A DNA stretch of 64,000 nt from Halovenus marina (GTDB lineage Archaea; Halobacteriota; Halobacteria; Halobacteriales; Haloarculaceae): the NCBI RefSeq assembly GCF_051414115.1, contig NZ_JBLKNZ010000001.1:2604001-2668000 (forward strand), in the 5' to 3' direction. This document shows, one piece after another, positions 1 to 8,903 of the stretch. Position numbers and translations under genes: made by a program. The notes beneath the pieces were generated by a model, which was given only the letters and a program-made list of their open reading frames with translations, was not told the origin of the DNA and ran no database searches. The number at the start of each line of letters is the position of its first letter. Position 1 is the first letter of the stretch.

Positions 1-1
1 C

Positions 2-367
2 GACTTCGAGTATCAGGCCAGAGAGTCCGTCGCAGCGCTCGGTGACCTTCCCGAGCGCGTCATCATGGGGATCCGGCCCGAGGACATCGAACTGCAAGAT
101 GAGCGCACTCGAGAGTCGATCGAGGTGACGGTCGACGTCGTCGAACCACTCGGGAGCAACCAGATGTTGTACTTCGAGCTTGGCGGCAAGACGTTCACCG
201 CCGAAGTCGAGGGCTATCACCAGATCGCAGAGGGCAATCGCATCCTGCTTCGGTTCCCGGAACACCGGATGCACCTGTTCGATGCGGAGACGGAACAGGC
301 GATCAAAAACCGGGAGGCGATCGAAGAGGACGAGGCTGCCGCGGAGGCTGTGGTCGTCGAGGACTGA
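2..367 (+). CDS. Sugar ABC transporter ATP-binding protein, C-terminal fragment (MalK/UgpC type)
   Basis: Only the last 121 codons are in the window; the gene begins upstream. The visible part contains the GIRPEDI motif that opens the C-terminal TOBE/MalK regulatory fold of carbohydrate ABC ATPases, followed by beta-rich sequence (VEPLGSNQMLYFELGG) and an acidic tail. The nucleotide-binding motifs lie outside the window. A lipoprotein gene and two permease genes follow on the same strand, so it very probably energises that importer. The substrate cannot be read from the sequence; MalK, UgpC and similar ATPases share this C-terminus. Confidence 0.9.
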   Translation, partial: DFEYQARESVAALGDLPERVIMGIRPEDIELQDERTRESIEVTVDVVEPLGSNQMLYFELGGKTFTAEVEGYHQIAEGNRILLRFPEHRMHLFDAETEQAIKNREAIEEDEAAAEAVVVED

Positions 368-454
368 GGGGCGCGTTTCGAGTACGTCGGTGAAGGCAAA
401 GACTGGTAAGTCGCATGTCTAGAGAGACAATAATAATGATTGATTTCCGAGAAA

Positions 455-493
455 TGATAATATATATATCTCTCGGGTGCGGTGGTAGGTGGT
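455..493 (+). promoter_or_regulatory. TATA-type promoter of the lipoprotein gene
   Basis: An AT-rich run ATAATATATATATC at 457-470 is a strong archaeal TATA box. Its centre is about 29 bp upstream of the ATG at 494, which predicts a leaderless transcript. This favours ATG 494 over the in-frame GTG at 482, which would lie upstream of the expected transcription start. Confidence 0.6.
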
Positions 494-1858
494 ATGGAAC
501 GGAGTGACATATCCAGACCGACTCGAAGACAGTATCTCGGCGCGTCCGGCGCCGCAATGCTTGCTGGACTTGCGGGCTGTCTCGGCGGCGGTGACGATGA
601 TGGGGATGGCAGCGGCGATGGAGACGACGGCGAGAGCGTGAACGTCGAACTCTACACGTGGAATCTCGGCTGGCTCGAAGACAGCATCACTGGCTGGCAG
701 GACGACTTCGAGTCAGAGTTCGGTGACGAGTACACCGACCTGAGTACGTCGTGGGTGGACCGCGGACCATCGACTGCAGACATCCTCGCATTCTTCGAGG
801 GACGGTTGCAGGCCGGTGACCCGCCGAACGTCTTCGACACGCAGACGACGGCCTTCGCCCGGTATGCGGAGGAAGGCCTGTTCGCAGATATCGAGGAACT
901 CGACGACGACGGAGTGCTCGACCGGTTCAGCGACCCGTCGCTGGATCTGCTCCGATACGACGACACGCTCGTGCAGGTGCCGTTCTATCTGGACACGAGT
1001 TTCACCTGCTGTAACGCGGAACACTTCGACGAGGCAGGGATCGAACCGCCGACACTCGACAACCCGTGGGGAACGTTCGACTACCTCGACGCCGCCGAAG
1101 AGGTCGTCGACAACTCCGAGGCCGAGTTCGGCCTCACCCACATCCGGTTCGACTACAACTTCTGGCCGTACTGGCAGGCCGAGGGCGTCAACGTCGTCAA
1201 CGAGGACGGCACGGAAGCCGCGTTCAACACAGACACGACCGTCGAAATCCTCGAACGGTTCCGGGAACTCACCCAGAACGGCTACATGCCGGAAGTCGCC
1301 TGGACTGGCGAATGGCAACCACCCGCGGAACAGTTCGGTACCCAGAACACCGGGATGTACTTCGGGTCCGGATCCGCGCTTCGACTCGTCCGCAGCGTCT
1401 TCGGTGACGACTGGGTCAACGAGGACACCGTCTACATCGGCCCACCGCCAGAAGGCGGCGAGATGTACATGTCCTATCACGGGTTCGGTATCGTCGAGAC
1501 GGACGGCATCTCCGACACGACGCTCGACGCGTCCTTCGACTTCACGAGCGTTGCAACCAACCAGGAGTGGCAGGAGAACTTCCTCCGCTCGACGACGGTG
1601 CTCGTTCCGAATCAGGACGCAGTCGAAGCGGTGCGAAACGACGAGGAGTTCGCGAACAACAACCCGCTGTTGATGCAGTTGTACGACCAGTTCACGGCGC
1701 TCGAAGAGGACTTCGCCCGGCCGCCGACGATTCCCGCAAGCCCGACAATTGCATCGATCCTCGACACCGAATTCTCTGCGGCGGCGCTCGGTGAGAAAAG
1801 CGCACAACAGGCCGTCGACGACGCAGAGAGTCAGGTCAACAGCGAACTGAGTTCATAA
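494..1858 (+). CDS. Extracellular solute-binding lipoprotein of a sugar ABC importer
   Basis: 454 residues. It starts with a Tat signal (R11-R12 in TRRQYLG) and a lipobox ending in C29 (LAGLAGC), followed by a Gly/Asp-rich linker typical of haloarchaeal membrane-anchored binding proteins. The mature part resembles family 1 solute-binding proteins (VELYTWNLGW near the mature start, periplasmic-binding-protein-like throughout). It should capture a carbohydrate or glycerol-phosphate-like solute outside the cell and deliver it to the two permeases encoded downstream. The start at 494 is supported by the TATA box 25-30 bp upstream and by the signal sequence. The substrate is unknown. Confidence 0.92.
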   Translation: MERSDISRPTRRQYLGASGAAMLAGLAGCLGGGDDDGDGSGDGDDGESVNVELYTWNLGWLEDSITGWQDDFESEFGDEYTDLSTSWVDRGPSTADILAFFEGRLQAGDPPNVFDTQTTAFARYAEEGLFADIEELDDDGVLDRFSDPSLDLLRYDDTLVQVPFYLDTSFTCCNAEHFDEAGIEPPTLDNPWGTFDYLDAAEEVVDNSEAEFGLTHIRFDYNFWPYWQAEGVNVVNEDGTEAAFNTDTTVEILERFRELTQNGYMPEVAWTGEWQPPAEQFGTQNTGMYFGSGSALRLVRSVFGDDWVNEDTVYIGPPPEGGEMYMSYHGFGIVETDGISDTTLDASFDFTSVATNQEWQENFLRSTTVLVPNQDAVEAVRNDEEFANNNPLLMQLYDQFTALEEDFARPPTIPASPTIASILDTEFSAAALGEKSAQQAVDDAESQVNSELSS

Positions 1859-1895
1859 ACGGTCTCGCCCGTAGTGGGCGACTTACAGTGCCAGA

Positions 1896-2846
1896 ATGTC
1901 TGCTACAAGGAAGCTTCGATACCCGTCGACGTGGCTGGCTGTGTATCGTAGAGAGTACTATCTGACGAAGAAACAACGCAACACGCTTGTCGCGTGGGTC
2001 ATGCTCTCGCCAGTGTTGCTCTGGCTGGTCGCGTACAAGTACATCGCGTTGCTGTACAACATCTTCCTCTCGTTCGGGGACCGGAGTTTCACGGGCGAGA
2101 TCACCATCGTCGGACTCGACCACTGGGAACAGATCTACCGGGAGTTTCTCAACCAGGGGATCTTCTGGGAAGTGTTCTGGAACACCATCATCCTCTTTTT
2201 GACGATCCCAGCCGGGATCGCCGTCGCGTTAGGACTGGCGGTGCTTCTCAACCAGAAGTTCCCGGGACGGAACCTCTACCGGGCGGTGTTTTTCCTCCCG
2301 TACATCACGATGACCGTCGCGGTCGCAGTCATCTGGGAGTACATGTTCAATACCGAGGCAGGGGTAATAAACGAGTTCCTGCTCTCGATTGGGATCATCA
2401 ACGAGGGGATTAGCTGGCTCGGAGACGGAACGTGGGCGATGGTGTCGCTGTTTACCGTGCAGGTCTGGAAGACGACCGGCTTTTTCCTGATCATCCTGCT
2501 TGCTGGGCTCCAGACGATCCCGGAGCAAGTCTACGAGGTCGCGCGGATCGACGGAGCCAGCCGGTGGCAGCGATTCCGTCACATCACGCTCCCGCTGTTG
2601 CGCCCGACCATCGGGGTCTGTGCGCTCGTGGGGCTGGTCGTCTCTTTCCGCCTGTTCGATCTCGTGTTCGTGATGACCGGCGGCGGCCCCGCACAGTCCA
2701 CTGAGATCCTCCTCACGTGGATCTACAAACAGTCGTTCAACCGCAGTAACTTCGGATACGGCGCTGCGATGAGTGTCGTGATGGTCGCGCTGACGCTGAT
2801 CGTCGCCGGGATCGGAATCAAACTCCAGCAGGAGAACTACTCATGA
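1896..2846 (+). CDS. Sugar ABC transporter permease (MalF/UgpA type)
   Basis: 316 residues with about six membrane-spanning segments. It carries the cytoplasmic EAA loop of binding-protein-dependent permeases (EVARIDGASRWQRFRHITLPLL, roughly residues 213-234, contacting the ATPase). An unusually long N-terminal cytoplasmic segment precedes the first helix (LVAWVMLSPVLLWLV). It lies 37 bp after the lipoprotein gene and 28 bp before the second permease, consistent with one operon. Together the two permeases should form the heterodimeric membrane channel. Confidence 0.93.
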   Translation: MSATRKLRYPSTWLAVYRREYYLTKKQRNTLVAWVMLSPVLLWLVAYKYIALLYNIFLSFGDRSFTGEITIVGLDHWEQIYREFLNQGIFWEVFWNTIILFLTIPAGIAVALGLAVLLNQKFPGRNLYRAVFFLPYITMTVAVAVIWEYMFNTEAGVINEFLLSIGIINEGISWLGDGTWAMVSLFTVQVWKTTGFFLIILLAGLQTIPEQVYEVARIDGASRWQRFRHITLPLLRPTIGVCALVGLVVSFRLFDLVFVMTGGGPAQSTEILLTWIYKQSFNRSNFGYGAAMSVVMVALTLIVAGIGIKLQQENYS

Positions 2847-2874
2847 CTGATAGAAACGCGACAGGAGGGCAGCG

Positions 2875-3768
2875 ATGACGGGCATCAACGAGTACGTTCA
2901 GAAGGGAGACCCGCGGCGGCTGAAACGCTCGCTCCAGAAAAAGCGGACGAGCGAACTGCTGTACAAGGGCGGTCTGTTCGTGTTCACGACGATACTCGCG
3001 TTCATCTTCATCTTCCCGTTTTACTGGCTGATCCGTATCGCGGGCGTCTGGCCGACCGGCGCCGTACTCGGTGAAGCGCCGAGTCTCATCATCGACGACC
3101 TGAGCCCGTACAACTTCGCCCGGGTGATAGCCGAGGTCGACCTGGCGCAGTACACGATGAACAGCGTGATCGTCTCAGCGATGGCGATCGTCACACAGTT
3201 ACTCGTCTGTTCGCTGGCCGCATACGCGCTGACGAAGGCCTTCATCGGGAAGAAGTACGTGATGGCGTTCATCGTAACGGCGATGGTGATCCCGTTCGAG
3301 ACCATCTTCCTGACCGACTTCCTGATCACGTGGGAACTCGGCCTGATCGACACCTACACCGGACTGGTGATCGTGGTCGCAGTCAGCATCGTCAACATCC
3401 TCATCCTGCACGACGCGTTCTCGCAGGTGCCGACAGCGCTGGCTGACGCGGCCCGGATGGACGGAGCCTCGGAGCTGTACATCCTCTTTGGGATCTACTG
3501 GCCAATCTCGAAGCCAGCACTTGCGACCGTGACGATTCTGACTGGTGTGTTCTCGTGGAACATGTACCTCTGGCCGCTACTGGTAGTGCAAAGCGACGGG
3601 CTTCGGACGCTTCCGCTCGCGCTCGTCGAACTCAGCGGTGGCTTCGCGAGCACGCCAGCGATGCAGTACGCGTTCACGTTCCTCGCGTTGCTCCCCTTGC
3701 TCATCGTCTTCCTCCTGCTCCAGAAGTACTTCATCAGAAGCGTCGCACGGAGTTCACTCAAATCATGA
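2875..3768 (+). CDS. Sugar ABC transporter permease (MalG/UgpE type)
   Basis: 297 residues with about six membrane helices and the EAA loop (ALADAARMDGASELYILFGI) typical of the second permease of CUT1-family sugar importers. The N-terminus is cytoplasmic and basic. The stop codon overlaps the start of the next gene (ATGA-type overlap at 3765-3768), indicating translational coupling. It pairs with the permease encoded immediately upstream. Confidence 0.93.
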   Translation: MTGINEYVQKGDPRRLKRSLQKKRTSELLYKGGLFVFTTILAFIFIFPFYWLIRIAGVWPTGAVLGEAPSLIIDDLSPYNFARVIAEVDLAQYTMNSVIVSAMAIVTQLLVCSLAAYALTKAFIGKKYVMAFIVTAMVIPFETIFLTDFLITWELGLIDTYTGLVIVVAVSIVNILILHDAFSQVPTALADAARMDGASELYILFGIYWPISKPALATVTILTGVFSWNMYLWPLLVVQSDGLRTLPLALVELSGGFASTPAMQYAFTFLALLPLLIVFLLLQKYFIRSVARSSLKS

Positions 3769-4250
3769 GCGACAACAGACTCATCAACTGGCTCAGATCG
3801 AAAATCGGGGTGCCCGACCTGGTGAAGCTGCTCTTCGAGGTCGTCACCTGGCGAAAGCTCCTGTTCAACCGGATCACGGTCGTGTTTGTCGTCATCCTGG
3901 TCGTCCTCTCGGGTGGCGTCTGGTACGTCTCTGCGAACTCGACCGGCGTCGTCGAAGGGGAGGTGGTGACCGAGGACGGACAGCCGGTCGCAAACGCCGA
4001 TATCACGCTCCGAACGCTCTCCTTTGGCGCAGTCAGCCAGACCATCTCGACCACGACCGACAGTGAGGGGCGATTCCGCTTCGACGAGGAAGTGGTAACC
4101 AACGCCAACAGTAACGTCGATCTAGACTCGGTGATGGAGTTCCGTCTCATCGTCGAACAAGACGGCGAAGAGATCGCACGAAAGCACATGCATCAACTCT
4201 TCCAGGGACAGCACCGCAACGTCGAAATCGTCGTTTCGAGCGGAGAGTAG
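3765..4250 (+). CDS. Membrane-anchored protein with carboxypeptidase-regulatory-like (beta-sandwich) domain
   Basis: 161 residues. It has a basic N-terminus, one membrane helix at about residues 38-57 (VVFVVILVVLSGGVWYVSA), then an extracellular domain starting GVVEGEVVTEDGQPVANADI. That start is the hallmark of carboxypeptidase-D regulatory-like or Cna-B-like beta sandwiches. The start overlaps the stop of the MalG-type permease by 4 nt, so it is co-translated with the importer. A longer upstream reading frame exists but would overlap the permease gene extensively. Its role is unknown; the position suggests an accessory surface protein for carbohydrate binding or transporter assembly (inference). 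Confidence 0.75.
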   Translation: MSDNRLINWLRSKIGVPDLVKLLFEVVTWRKLLFNRITVVFVVILVVLSGGVWYVSANSTGVVEGEVVTEDGQPVANADITLRTLSFGAVSQTISTTTDSEGRFRFDEEVVTNANSNVDLDSVMEFRLIVEQDGEEIARKHMHQLFQGQHRNVEIVVSSGE

Positions 4251-4301
4251 GGGCGTTCCGTGTCAGCACGCATTTATTCCCGTATTGTCTACCCCCAGGA
4301 A

Positions 4302-4493
4302 ATGGCACGTCCACCGGTAGACCGCTACGACCTGGCTGTACTGACGGTCTCGATTCTCATTCTCGCGGTGGTGTACGCGCCGCCGATAACGTCGCACATC
4401 GTGCGGGTCGCTGGCTGGCTCACTGTGGCCACTATCTACGTCGGCTGGATGGGGTTTTTCATCTGGAAGTGGGTGTTCGACGTGGAACTGTAG
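4302..4493 (+). CDS. Small two-helix membrane protein of unknown function
   Basis: 63 residues from the ATG at 4302 (MARPPVDRYD). An in-frame GTG at 4260 would add 14 residues. Two hydrophobic segments (about residues 9-27 and 32-54) suggest a hairpin in the membrane with a short loop. It follows the importer operon by about 50 bp on the same strand and may be co-transcribed. I do not recognise the family. A convergent gene ends 20 bp away. Confidence 0.6.
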   Translation: MARPPVDRYDLAVLTVSILILAVVYAPPITSHIVRVAGWLTVATIYVGWMGFFIWKWVFDVEL

Positions 4494-4512
4494 CCGCTAC
4501 CGGACGACAGCG

Positions 4513-5208
4513 TCAGTCGGTGACGGCGACGCCGCCAAAGGCGGCGAATCCGGTGACGACCAGATCGATGTCGTCGTGCTGTTCCTCACGACGGGGTCGG
4601 TCATCCGAAGCCCCGCCCAGTATCGGCAGCACGTCCATCTGAACGTTCCACTCGCGTGGGACGATGATCTCGACCCCGCCGAACATCGCGACGGCGTTGA
4701 TCTCTGCGGGCGGGTCTGTCACGTCAGCGTCCCGGAGGTCGAGTTCCGTCCCGCCGAATATCGCGGTCAGGTCGGCACCCGTGAACTGTTTCGAGCGGTT
4801 TTGCTTCTCGACCCCGCCGAAGGCGGCAAACGCGGACGTGAACGTCTGCTCGGTATCGCGGACGCGTGACCGAGAACGCATCTGCCCGAGGACGACGGAG
4901 AGACCGAAGGCGACCAGAAGTAGCGGCCAGAGCTGTGCGACCTCATCGGCGGTCGCGTAATCGAGCGCGACGAGTTGCCACGCGCCCGCGACACCGATCA
5001 ACAGGACCGGCCCGACGAGATTCCGGAACCGGCTCTGTATCAGCGCCCAGAGACCGACGACGACGAACAGCGACGGCGCATACACGAGCAGGTCCTCGGT
5101 CGGGAGCATTCCGGTCGTATCGAGCAACAGCAGTACGCCGATAGCGATGATCAGAACGCCAAACAGCAGTTGGCTCGTGAGAACGCGTCGAGGGGACTGT
5201 GTGGCCAT
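4513..5208 (-). CDS. LiaF-like transmembrane protein
   Basis: 231 residues from ATG 5208 (MATQSPRR). The N-terminal half has about four hydrophobic segments of the LiaI/LiaF/PspC-related type. The C-terminal half carries repeated FGG-containing beta strands (AAFGGVEK, AIFGGTEL, AMFGGVEI, AAFGGVAV), the pattern of the 'cell-wall-active antibiotics response' LiaF C-terminal beta-helix-like domain. In bacteria such proteins take part in envelope-stress sensing; in archaea the role is not established. It is a single gene convergent with the importer operon. Confidence 0.75.
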   Translation of the reverse strand: MATQSPRRVLTSQLLFGVLIIAIGVLLLLDTTGMLPTEDLLVYAPSLFVVVGLWALIQSRFRNLVGPVLLIGVAGAWQLVALDYATADEVAQLWPLLLVAFGLSVVLGQMRSRSRVRDTEQTFTSAFAAFGGVEKQNRSKQFTGADLTAIFGGTELDLRDADVTDPPAEINAVAMFGGVEIIVPREWNVQMDVLPILGGASDDRPRREEQHDDIDLVVTGFAAFGGVAVTD

Positions 5209-5264
5209 ACGATCACTTCGAGGAAGAAGCAATTAAAGATATGCCAGCTACGAAGCCGACAGTA

Positions 5265-6053
5265 TCACTCGTCGGGATACGTGTCCGCGAGCGCGTCGAG
5301 CGCACGGTGGTGTTCGGTGGTGTGAGGAGCGGTGAGCGGCGAGACGCTCACGTGTCCGTCAAGGATGGCACGACGGTCGGTCCCCTCCGCGTCCGGGATG
5401 TCGCCGTTTGCCATCAGTTCCCAGATGGCGTCGTTGAGTTCGACCGTGGTACCAGACCGACTGGCGTCCATCCGGTAGACCTCGGAGGGGCGCGTGACTG
5501 TGAGTTTCCCCGTCGCTCGGTCCGCAACCGGGGCGTTGAGATTCAGGTAATCGGCTACCTCGAATACGCCAACGTCGAGGGTGTGCTCGACGAGATATTT
5601 CGTCGCCCGGACCGCCTCGGCGTACTGGTCGTCCGGAACGGACAGGGCATCGCCGGTCGCGTACTCGTCGACGGGGATGTACATCGAGACGGCGATGGCC
5701 GGAACGTCGAGCAACGCGGCCTCGACGGCGGCGCTGACCGTACCGGAGCGCCCGAGCGTCGCCGCACCGAGATTCGCGCCGCGGTTGCAGCCAGCGACGA
5801 CCAGGTCGATGTCGGGACACAGCGATGAGACGCCAGCGATCACGCTGTCGGCTGGCGTGCCCTCGATGACGTAGCCGAGTTCGTGGTCGCGAACAGAGAC
5901 AGTGTTCGAGACGGTCCGCCCGACGGCGCTCTGGTCCTCGGCGGGCGCGACGACCGTGACCGTTCCGACCGTCGACAGCGCGTCGTAGACGGCGTGCAAC
6001 CCAGCGGCGTCGATGCCGTCGTCGTTGGTCAGAAGGATCGAAGGCTCGTCCAT
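5265..6053 (-). CDS. surE: 5'-nucleotidase SurE (survival protein)
   Basis: 262 residues from ATG 6053; a GTG two codons upstream is possible. The N-terminus ILLTNDDGIDAAGLHAVYDAL is the SurE signature, with the metal-binding D11-D12 pair. The internal VVAGCNRGANLG segment supplies the conserved Asn and Gly of the active site. The family consists of divalent-metal-dependent phosphatases that dephosphorylate nucleoside 5'/3'-monophosphates. Length is normal for the family. It is monocistronic, with about 55-85 bp of intergenic sequence on each side. Confidence 0.95.
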   Translation of the reverse strand: MDEPSILLTNDDGIDAAGLHAVYDALSTVGTVTVVAPAEDQSAVGRTVSNTVSVRDHELGYVIEGTPADSVIAGVSSLCPDIDLVVAGCNRGANLGAATLGRSGTVSAAVEAALLDVPAIAVSMYIPVDEYATGDALSVPDDQYAEAVRATKYLVEHTLDVGVFEVADYLNLNAPVADRATGKLTVTRPSEVYRMDASRSGTTVELNDAIWELMANGDIPDAEGTDRRAILDGHVSVSPLTAPHTTEHHRALDALADTYPDE

Positions 6054-6137
6054 AGACACTGTGAGTGGAGTCGACGCTTCAAGCTGGCGCTCTCAGACAC
6101 AGTCGTGCACCAGCGCATCGATCTCACCCCACCGGTT

Positions 6138-7568
6138 TCACACCGGAATTCGGTCGACGACAGTCTCGCCGTCGACGACCAGATTGTACGCCGCCTCGTC
6201 GTCGTTGTACAGAAGCAGGACGTTCTCGAAGGCGAGCAGGTCACCGTATCCGGCCTCGCGCAGGTCGCGATTGAGCGCCGATTCCTTCGTGCAAACGGCG
6301 AAGTGGTCCCGGCGTTCGCTCCCGTCGCCGACCAGAAACAGGGGGTTGCCGCCGTCGGAGAGGTCGTGACTCAGTTTGACTGCGACACAGTCGATTCGCT
6401 CGGTGACCCGCTCGTCGGAACTCGCAAACATCGCATATCGATCGCGCGTGGGCGTGAAGTCGATTGCCACGCGGTCGTCCGCCCGGAGCAGTGAGTAGGC
6501 GTACTGCACGTCGACGTTGACGAACTCGCCGTCGCCGGGTTCTCGGTCGGCCTGCGCGTCGTCGTCGCGTCTGCCCTCGTCGAGTCGGCGCTGGAAGTCA
6601 GGTACCACGAGGTCGGGCTTGCGGTCGAACGACCAGCACTCGCTTTCGGGGCGATGGTTCGGCCACAGTCGAACCGTCGGCGCGTACACCGTCGCGCCAG
6701 CGTCGTGCTCCACGCGCCGTTCGACCGTCCGCAGATGGGTCGCAGTCTGTCGATCCGCTGGCGCGAGTGCGAGGACTGTGCCTGCTGGGTCGAGCGACTC
6801 GAACAGGTCAGCGAGTACGGCGGATGGCTCGTCGAGTTCCGAGAGGACGTTCGCACAGAGGATCAGGTCGTAGCTCCCCTCCGGTTCGAAGGTCTCGATG
6901 GTCGTCTCGTGAACGTGTGTGTGGACGTTCCGGCCGGTGGTTTCGAGCAGGGGGTTCAGGACGGAGACAGCGTCGCTTGGCTCGACGGCGTGATACTCGA
7001 CGAGCGCGTCGTCAGGGACGAAGGCGTCGAGTCCGAGCGCTGGCCCGCCGACGCCAGCGCCGACATCAAGCACTCGGAGGTCCGAGGGGAGCAACGCCGC
7101 GTCGGCAAGTTCCGCCAGCACGTACTGCGTGGCCGCGAAGTACGACGGCAGATGATAGATAGCGTATCCAAGCGCCGTCTCCACGTCGTAGGTGACCGTC
7201 TCACCGCGGAGATACCGGTGCTTGAAATCGCGAACGAGCGACCGGAGTCGGTCCCCCGAAGTATCGTGGGGCCACTCCGGGCCGAACGTCTCGACGAGTC
7301 TGTCGTCGAGAACCGACGTCACTATCTCGGGCACCCGCTCGACACCGTGGAAGTCGGGCGTGAGTGGCGACTCGGAGACCGGTTCGAAGGCCCCGTCGGG
7401 GCGCTCGACCAGTCCGAGGTCGGTCGCACTCTCTCTGAGCACCTGCCTGACCGCTGCCGGGTGTGGCTGTCCCTCGACGTACTCGTAGACCTCCTCGGGG
7501 TCTACCGGGCGGACCTCGCGGAGATACTTGGCGGTATCACGTATCCGGGTGCGCTGGTCTGCGTTCAT
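6138..7568 (-). CDS. Rsm22-family (METTL17-like) ribosomal small-subunit methyltransferase-fold protein
   Basis: 476 residues. The segment ALGYAIYHLPSYFAATQYVLAEL (residues 132-154) matches the YAxxRLPxxYAA signature of Rsm22 proteins. A SAM-binding motif (RVLDVGAGVGG) lies at about 165-175 and an acidic post-I region follows. The family acts in small-ribosomal-subunit assembly or modification, with an iron-sulfur cluster in many members. Here the stretch where CP-x-CP cluster ligands are expected reads YAPTVRLWPN (about 295-304), leaving only C311. The gene follows tyrA with a 4-nt overlap, so the two are translationally coupled. The substrate is unproven. Confidence 0.75.
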   Translation of the reverse strand: MNADQRTRIRDTAKYLREVRPVDPEEVYEYVEGQPHPAAVRQVLRESATDLGLVERPDGAFEPVSESPLTPDFHGVERVPEIVTSVLDDRLVETFGPEWPHDTSGDRLRSLVRDFKHRYLRGETVTYDVETALGYAIYHLPSYFAATQYVLAELADAALLPSDLRVLDVGAGVGGPALGLDAFVPDDALVEYHAVEPSDAVSVLNPLLETTGRNVHTHVHETTIETFEPEGSYDLILCANVLSELDEPSAVLADLFESLDPAGTVLALAPADRQTATHLRTVERRVEHDAGATVYAPTVRLWPNHRPESECWSFDRKPDLVVPDFQRRLDEGRRDDDAQADREPGDGEFVNVDVQYAYSLLRADDRVAIDFTPTRDRYAMFASSDERVTERIDCVAVKLSHDLSDGGNPLFLVGDGSERRDHFAVCTKESALNRDLREAGYGDLLAFENVLLLYNDDEAAYNLVVDGETVVDRIPV

Positions 7569-8305
7569 CTGTCACCGGCGCGCTCGTAGAGTCGTTTGAA
7601 GCCCTCCTCGTCCGTCTCGGCGATCTGTCTGGCCGCATCGGCGACCGACTCGGCACCGTCGAAGGCGGCCTGAATGTCAGCGTACACCCTGGCGTCCCCA
7701 TCAGTCACCTGGTCAGCGAGTGCTGTCAGTTCGGCCGAGATGGGGGTGTGATATCGGTCGGGAACGTTCTCGGCGGCGAGTGCGAACGCGAGGACGGCCG
7801 CGTGGGTTCGGGCCTGTACGGTCTCCATCGCCTCGTCGTGTGTCGCGGCGTCCGTCTCGAAGACGGTGTTATCGCGGGCGACCAACTGGTCACAGACGCG
7901 GTCGGTGAGTGGGCCTGCGCTGTCGACGACCACCGGGATGTTGCCCGGTTCGTTTTCGGGTGCAAAGAGCGGATGCAGGCTGGCGCGTTCGAGGTCAGCG
8001 GCGTGTGCTCGCATCGCCTCGACGGGGTCGGTCATCGTCCCGGTCAGGTCGACGATGGCCTGTCGTGCGCTGTCGGCGTACGTCTCGATTGCCGTCGGTG
8101 CCGTCGGGATCGGAACGGCGATGACGACGAGATCGAACGTTTCGTCGACGGAGGTTTCGACGGCGTTCCCGCCGACGGCATCGGCGGCCTCGCGTGCGAC
8201 GACTGTGTCGGCATCGAGAAAGGAGATCGAACTGTCGAGGTCCACGAGTACCTCACCGAACCAGCGGCCCATCGCCCCGGAACCGACCACGAGCGCGTTC
8301 ATCAC
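7565..8305 (-). CDS. tyrA: Prephenate dehydrogenase (TyrA-type)
   Basis: 246 residues with an N-terminal Rossmann motif (LVVGSGAMGRWFGEVL) for NAD(P) and a conserved SLHPLFAP-like motif (ERASLHPLFAPENEPG) of archaeal prephenate dehydrogenases. The helical C-terminal half matches the TyrA dimerisation domain. It would oxidatively decarboxylate prephenate to 4-hydroxyphenylpyruvate in tyrosine biosynthesis. Two adjacent Met codons (8305 and 8302) are possible starts. It heads a two-gene unit with the Rsm22-like gene. Confidence 0.9.
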   Translation of the reverse strand: MMNALVVGSGAMGRWFGEVLVDLDSSISFLDADTVVAREAADAVGGNAVETSVDETFDLVVIAVPIPTAPTAIETYADSARQAIVDLTGTMTDPVEAMRAHAADLERASLHPLFAPENEPGNIPVVVDSAGPLTDRVCDQLVARDNTVFETDAATHDEAMETVQARTHAAVLAFALAAENVPDRYHTPISAELTALADQVTDGDARVYADIQAAFDGAESVADAARQIAETDEEGFKRLYERAGDR

Positions 8306-8428
8306 TCGGGAATTCTCGGGGCGAAACTAAAGGGGTTCGGTCGCCGCGCCGTCCGCTGACGGTTCGTGGACGCTGCTGTGGTTTTGTCGGGACGGAACGC
8401 TTTTCCGGCAAGCACAAAAAGCGAACAT

Positions 8429-8839
8429 ATGGCAGACGAACCTGAGGAAAACGACGATTCGGCAGACCCAGAAAGTGAACCGACAGAGTCCGAAGGAGAC
8501 AGCGAGGAAAAATCCTTCCGAGAGCGCGTCGAGGAGATTCGACAGAAGCGCGCAGAGGAAGGCGACGAAGAAGGTGGCCGCGAACCACCCGAAGAGATGA
8601 TGGGTGGCGGCGGCCCCGGCGGCATGGGCGGCGGCAACCCCTTCGCACAGATGATGGGCGGCATGATGGGCGGCGGTGGCGGCCCCGGCGGCATGGGCGG
8701 CGGTCCCGGTGGCAGAGGCGGCCCCGGCGGATCGGAAGGCGACAGCGAGGAACTCGTCCGTGAGATCCAGAAACTCCGTGACGAAGTCCACGACGTGCGG
8801 CGATCGCTCGACCGAATCGCCGAGGCACTGGAAGACTGA
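8429..8839 (+). CDS. Acidic protein with Gly/Met/Pro-rich centre and C-terminal coiled coil, unknown function
   Basis: 136 residues from ATG 8429. The first ~55 residues are very acidic, with a charged helix (SFRERVEEIRQKRAEEGDEE). Then comes a ~47-residue low-complexity block built from GGPGGMGGG repeats with MMGG units. A short C-terminal helix (LVREIQKLRDEVHDVRRSLD) has heptad spacing. No catalytic motif is seen. The repeat resembles the flexible GGM tails of group II chaperonins and of the prefoldin beta subunit encoded at 12427, which hints at a chaperone-associated role (inference only). TATA-like sequence upstream suggests an independent promoter. Confidence 0.7.
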   Translation: MADEPEENDDSADPESEPTESEGDSEEKSFRERVEEIRQKRAEEGDEEGGREPPEEMMGGGGPGGMGGGNPFAQMMGGMMGGGGGPGGMGGGPGGRGGPGGSEGDSEELVREIQKLRDEVHDVRRSLDRIAEALED

Positions 8840-8903
8840 AACGATTGGCGGCGCGAACGGAGCTGTATTGCGCGACCGACGGACGCGAAAATTGGCGGCT
8901 CGA

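Noticed and set aside
713..1807. A 364-residue minus-strand frame opposite the sugar-binding lipoprotein
   Set aside because: Antisense to a gene with a clear Tat-lipobox signal; composition is that of a shadow frame.
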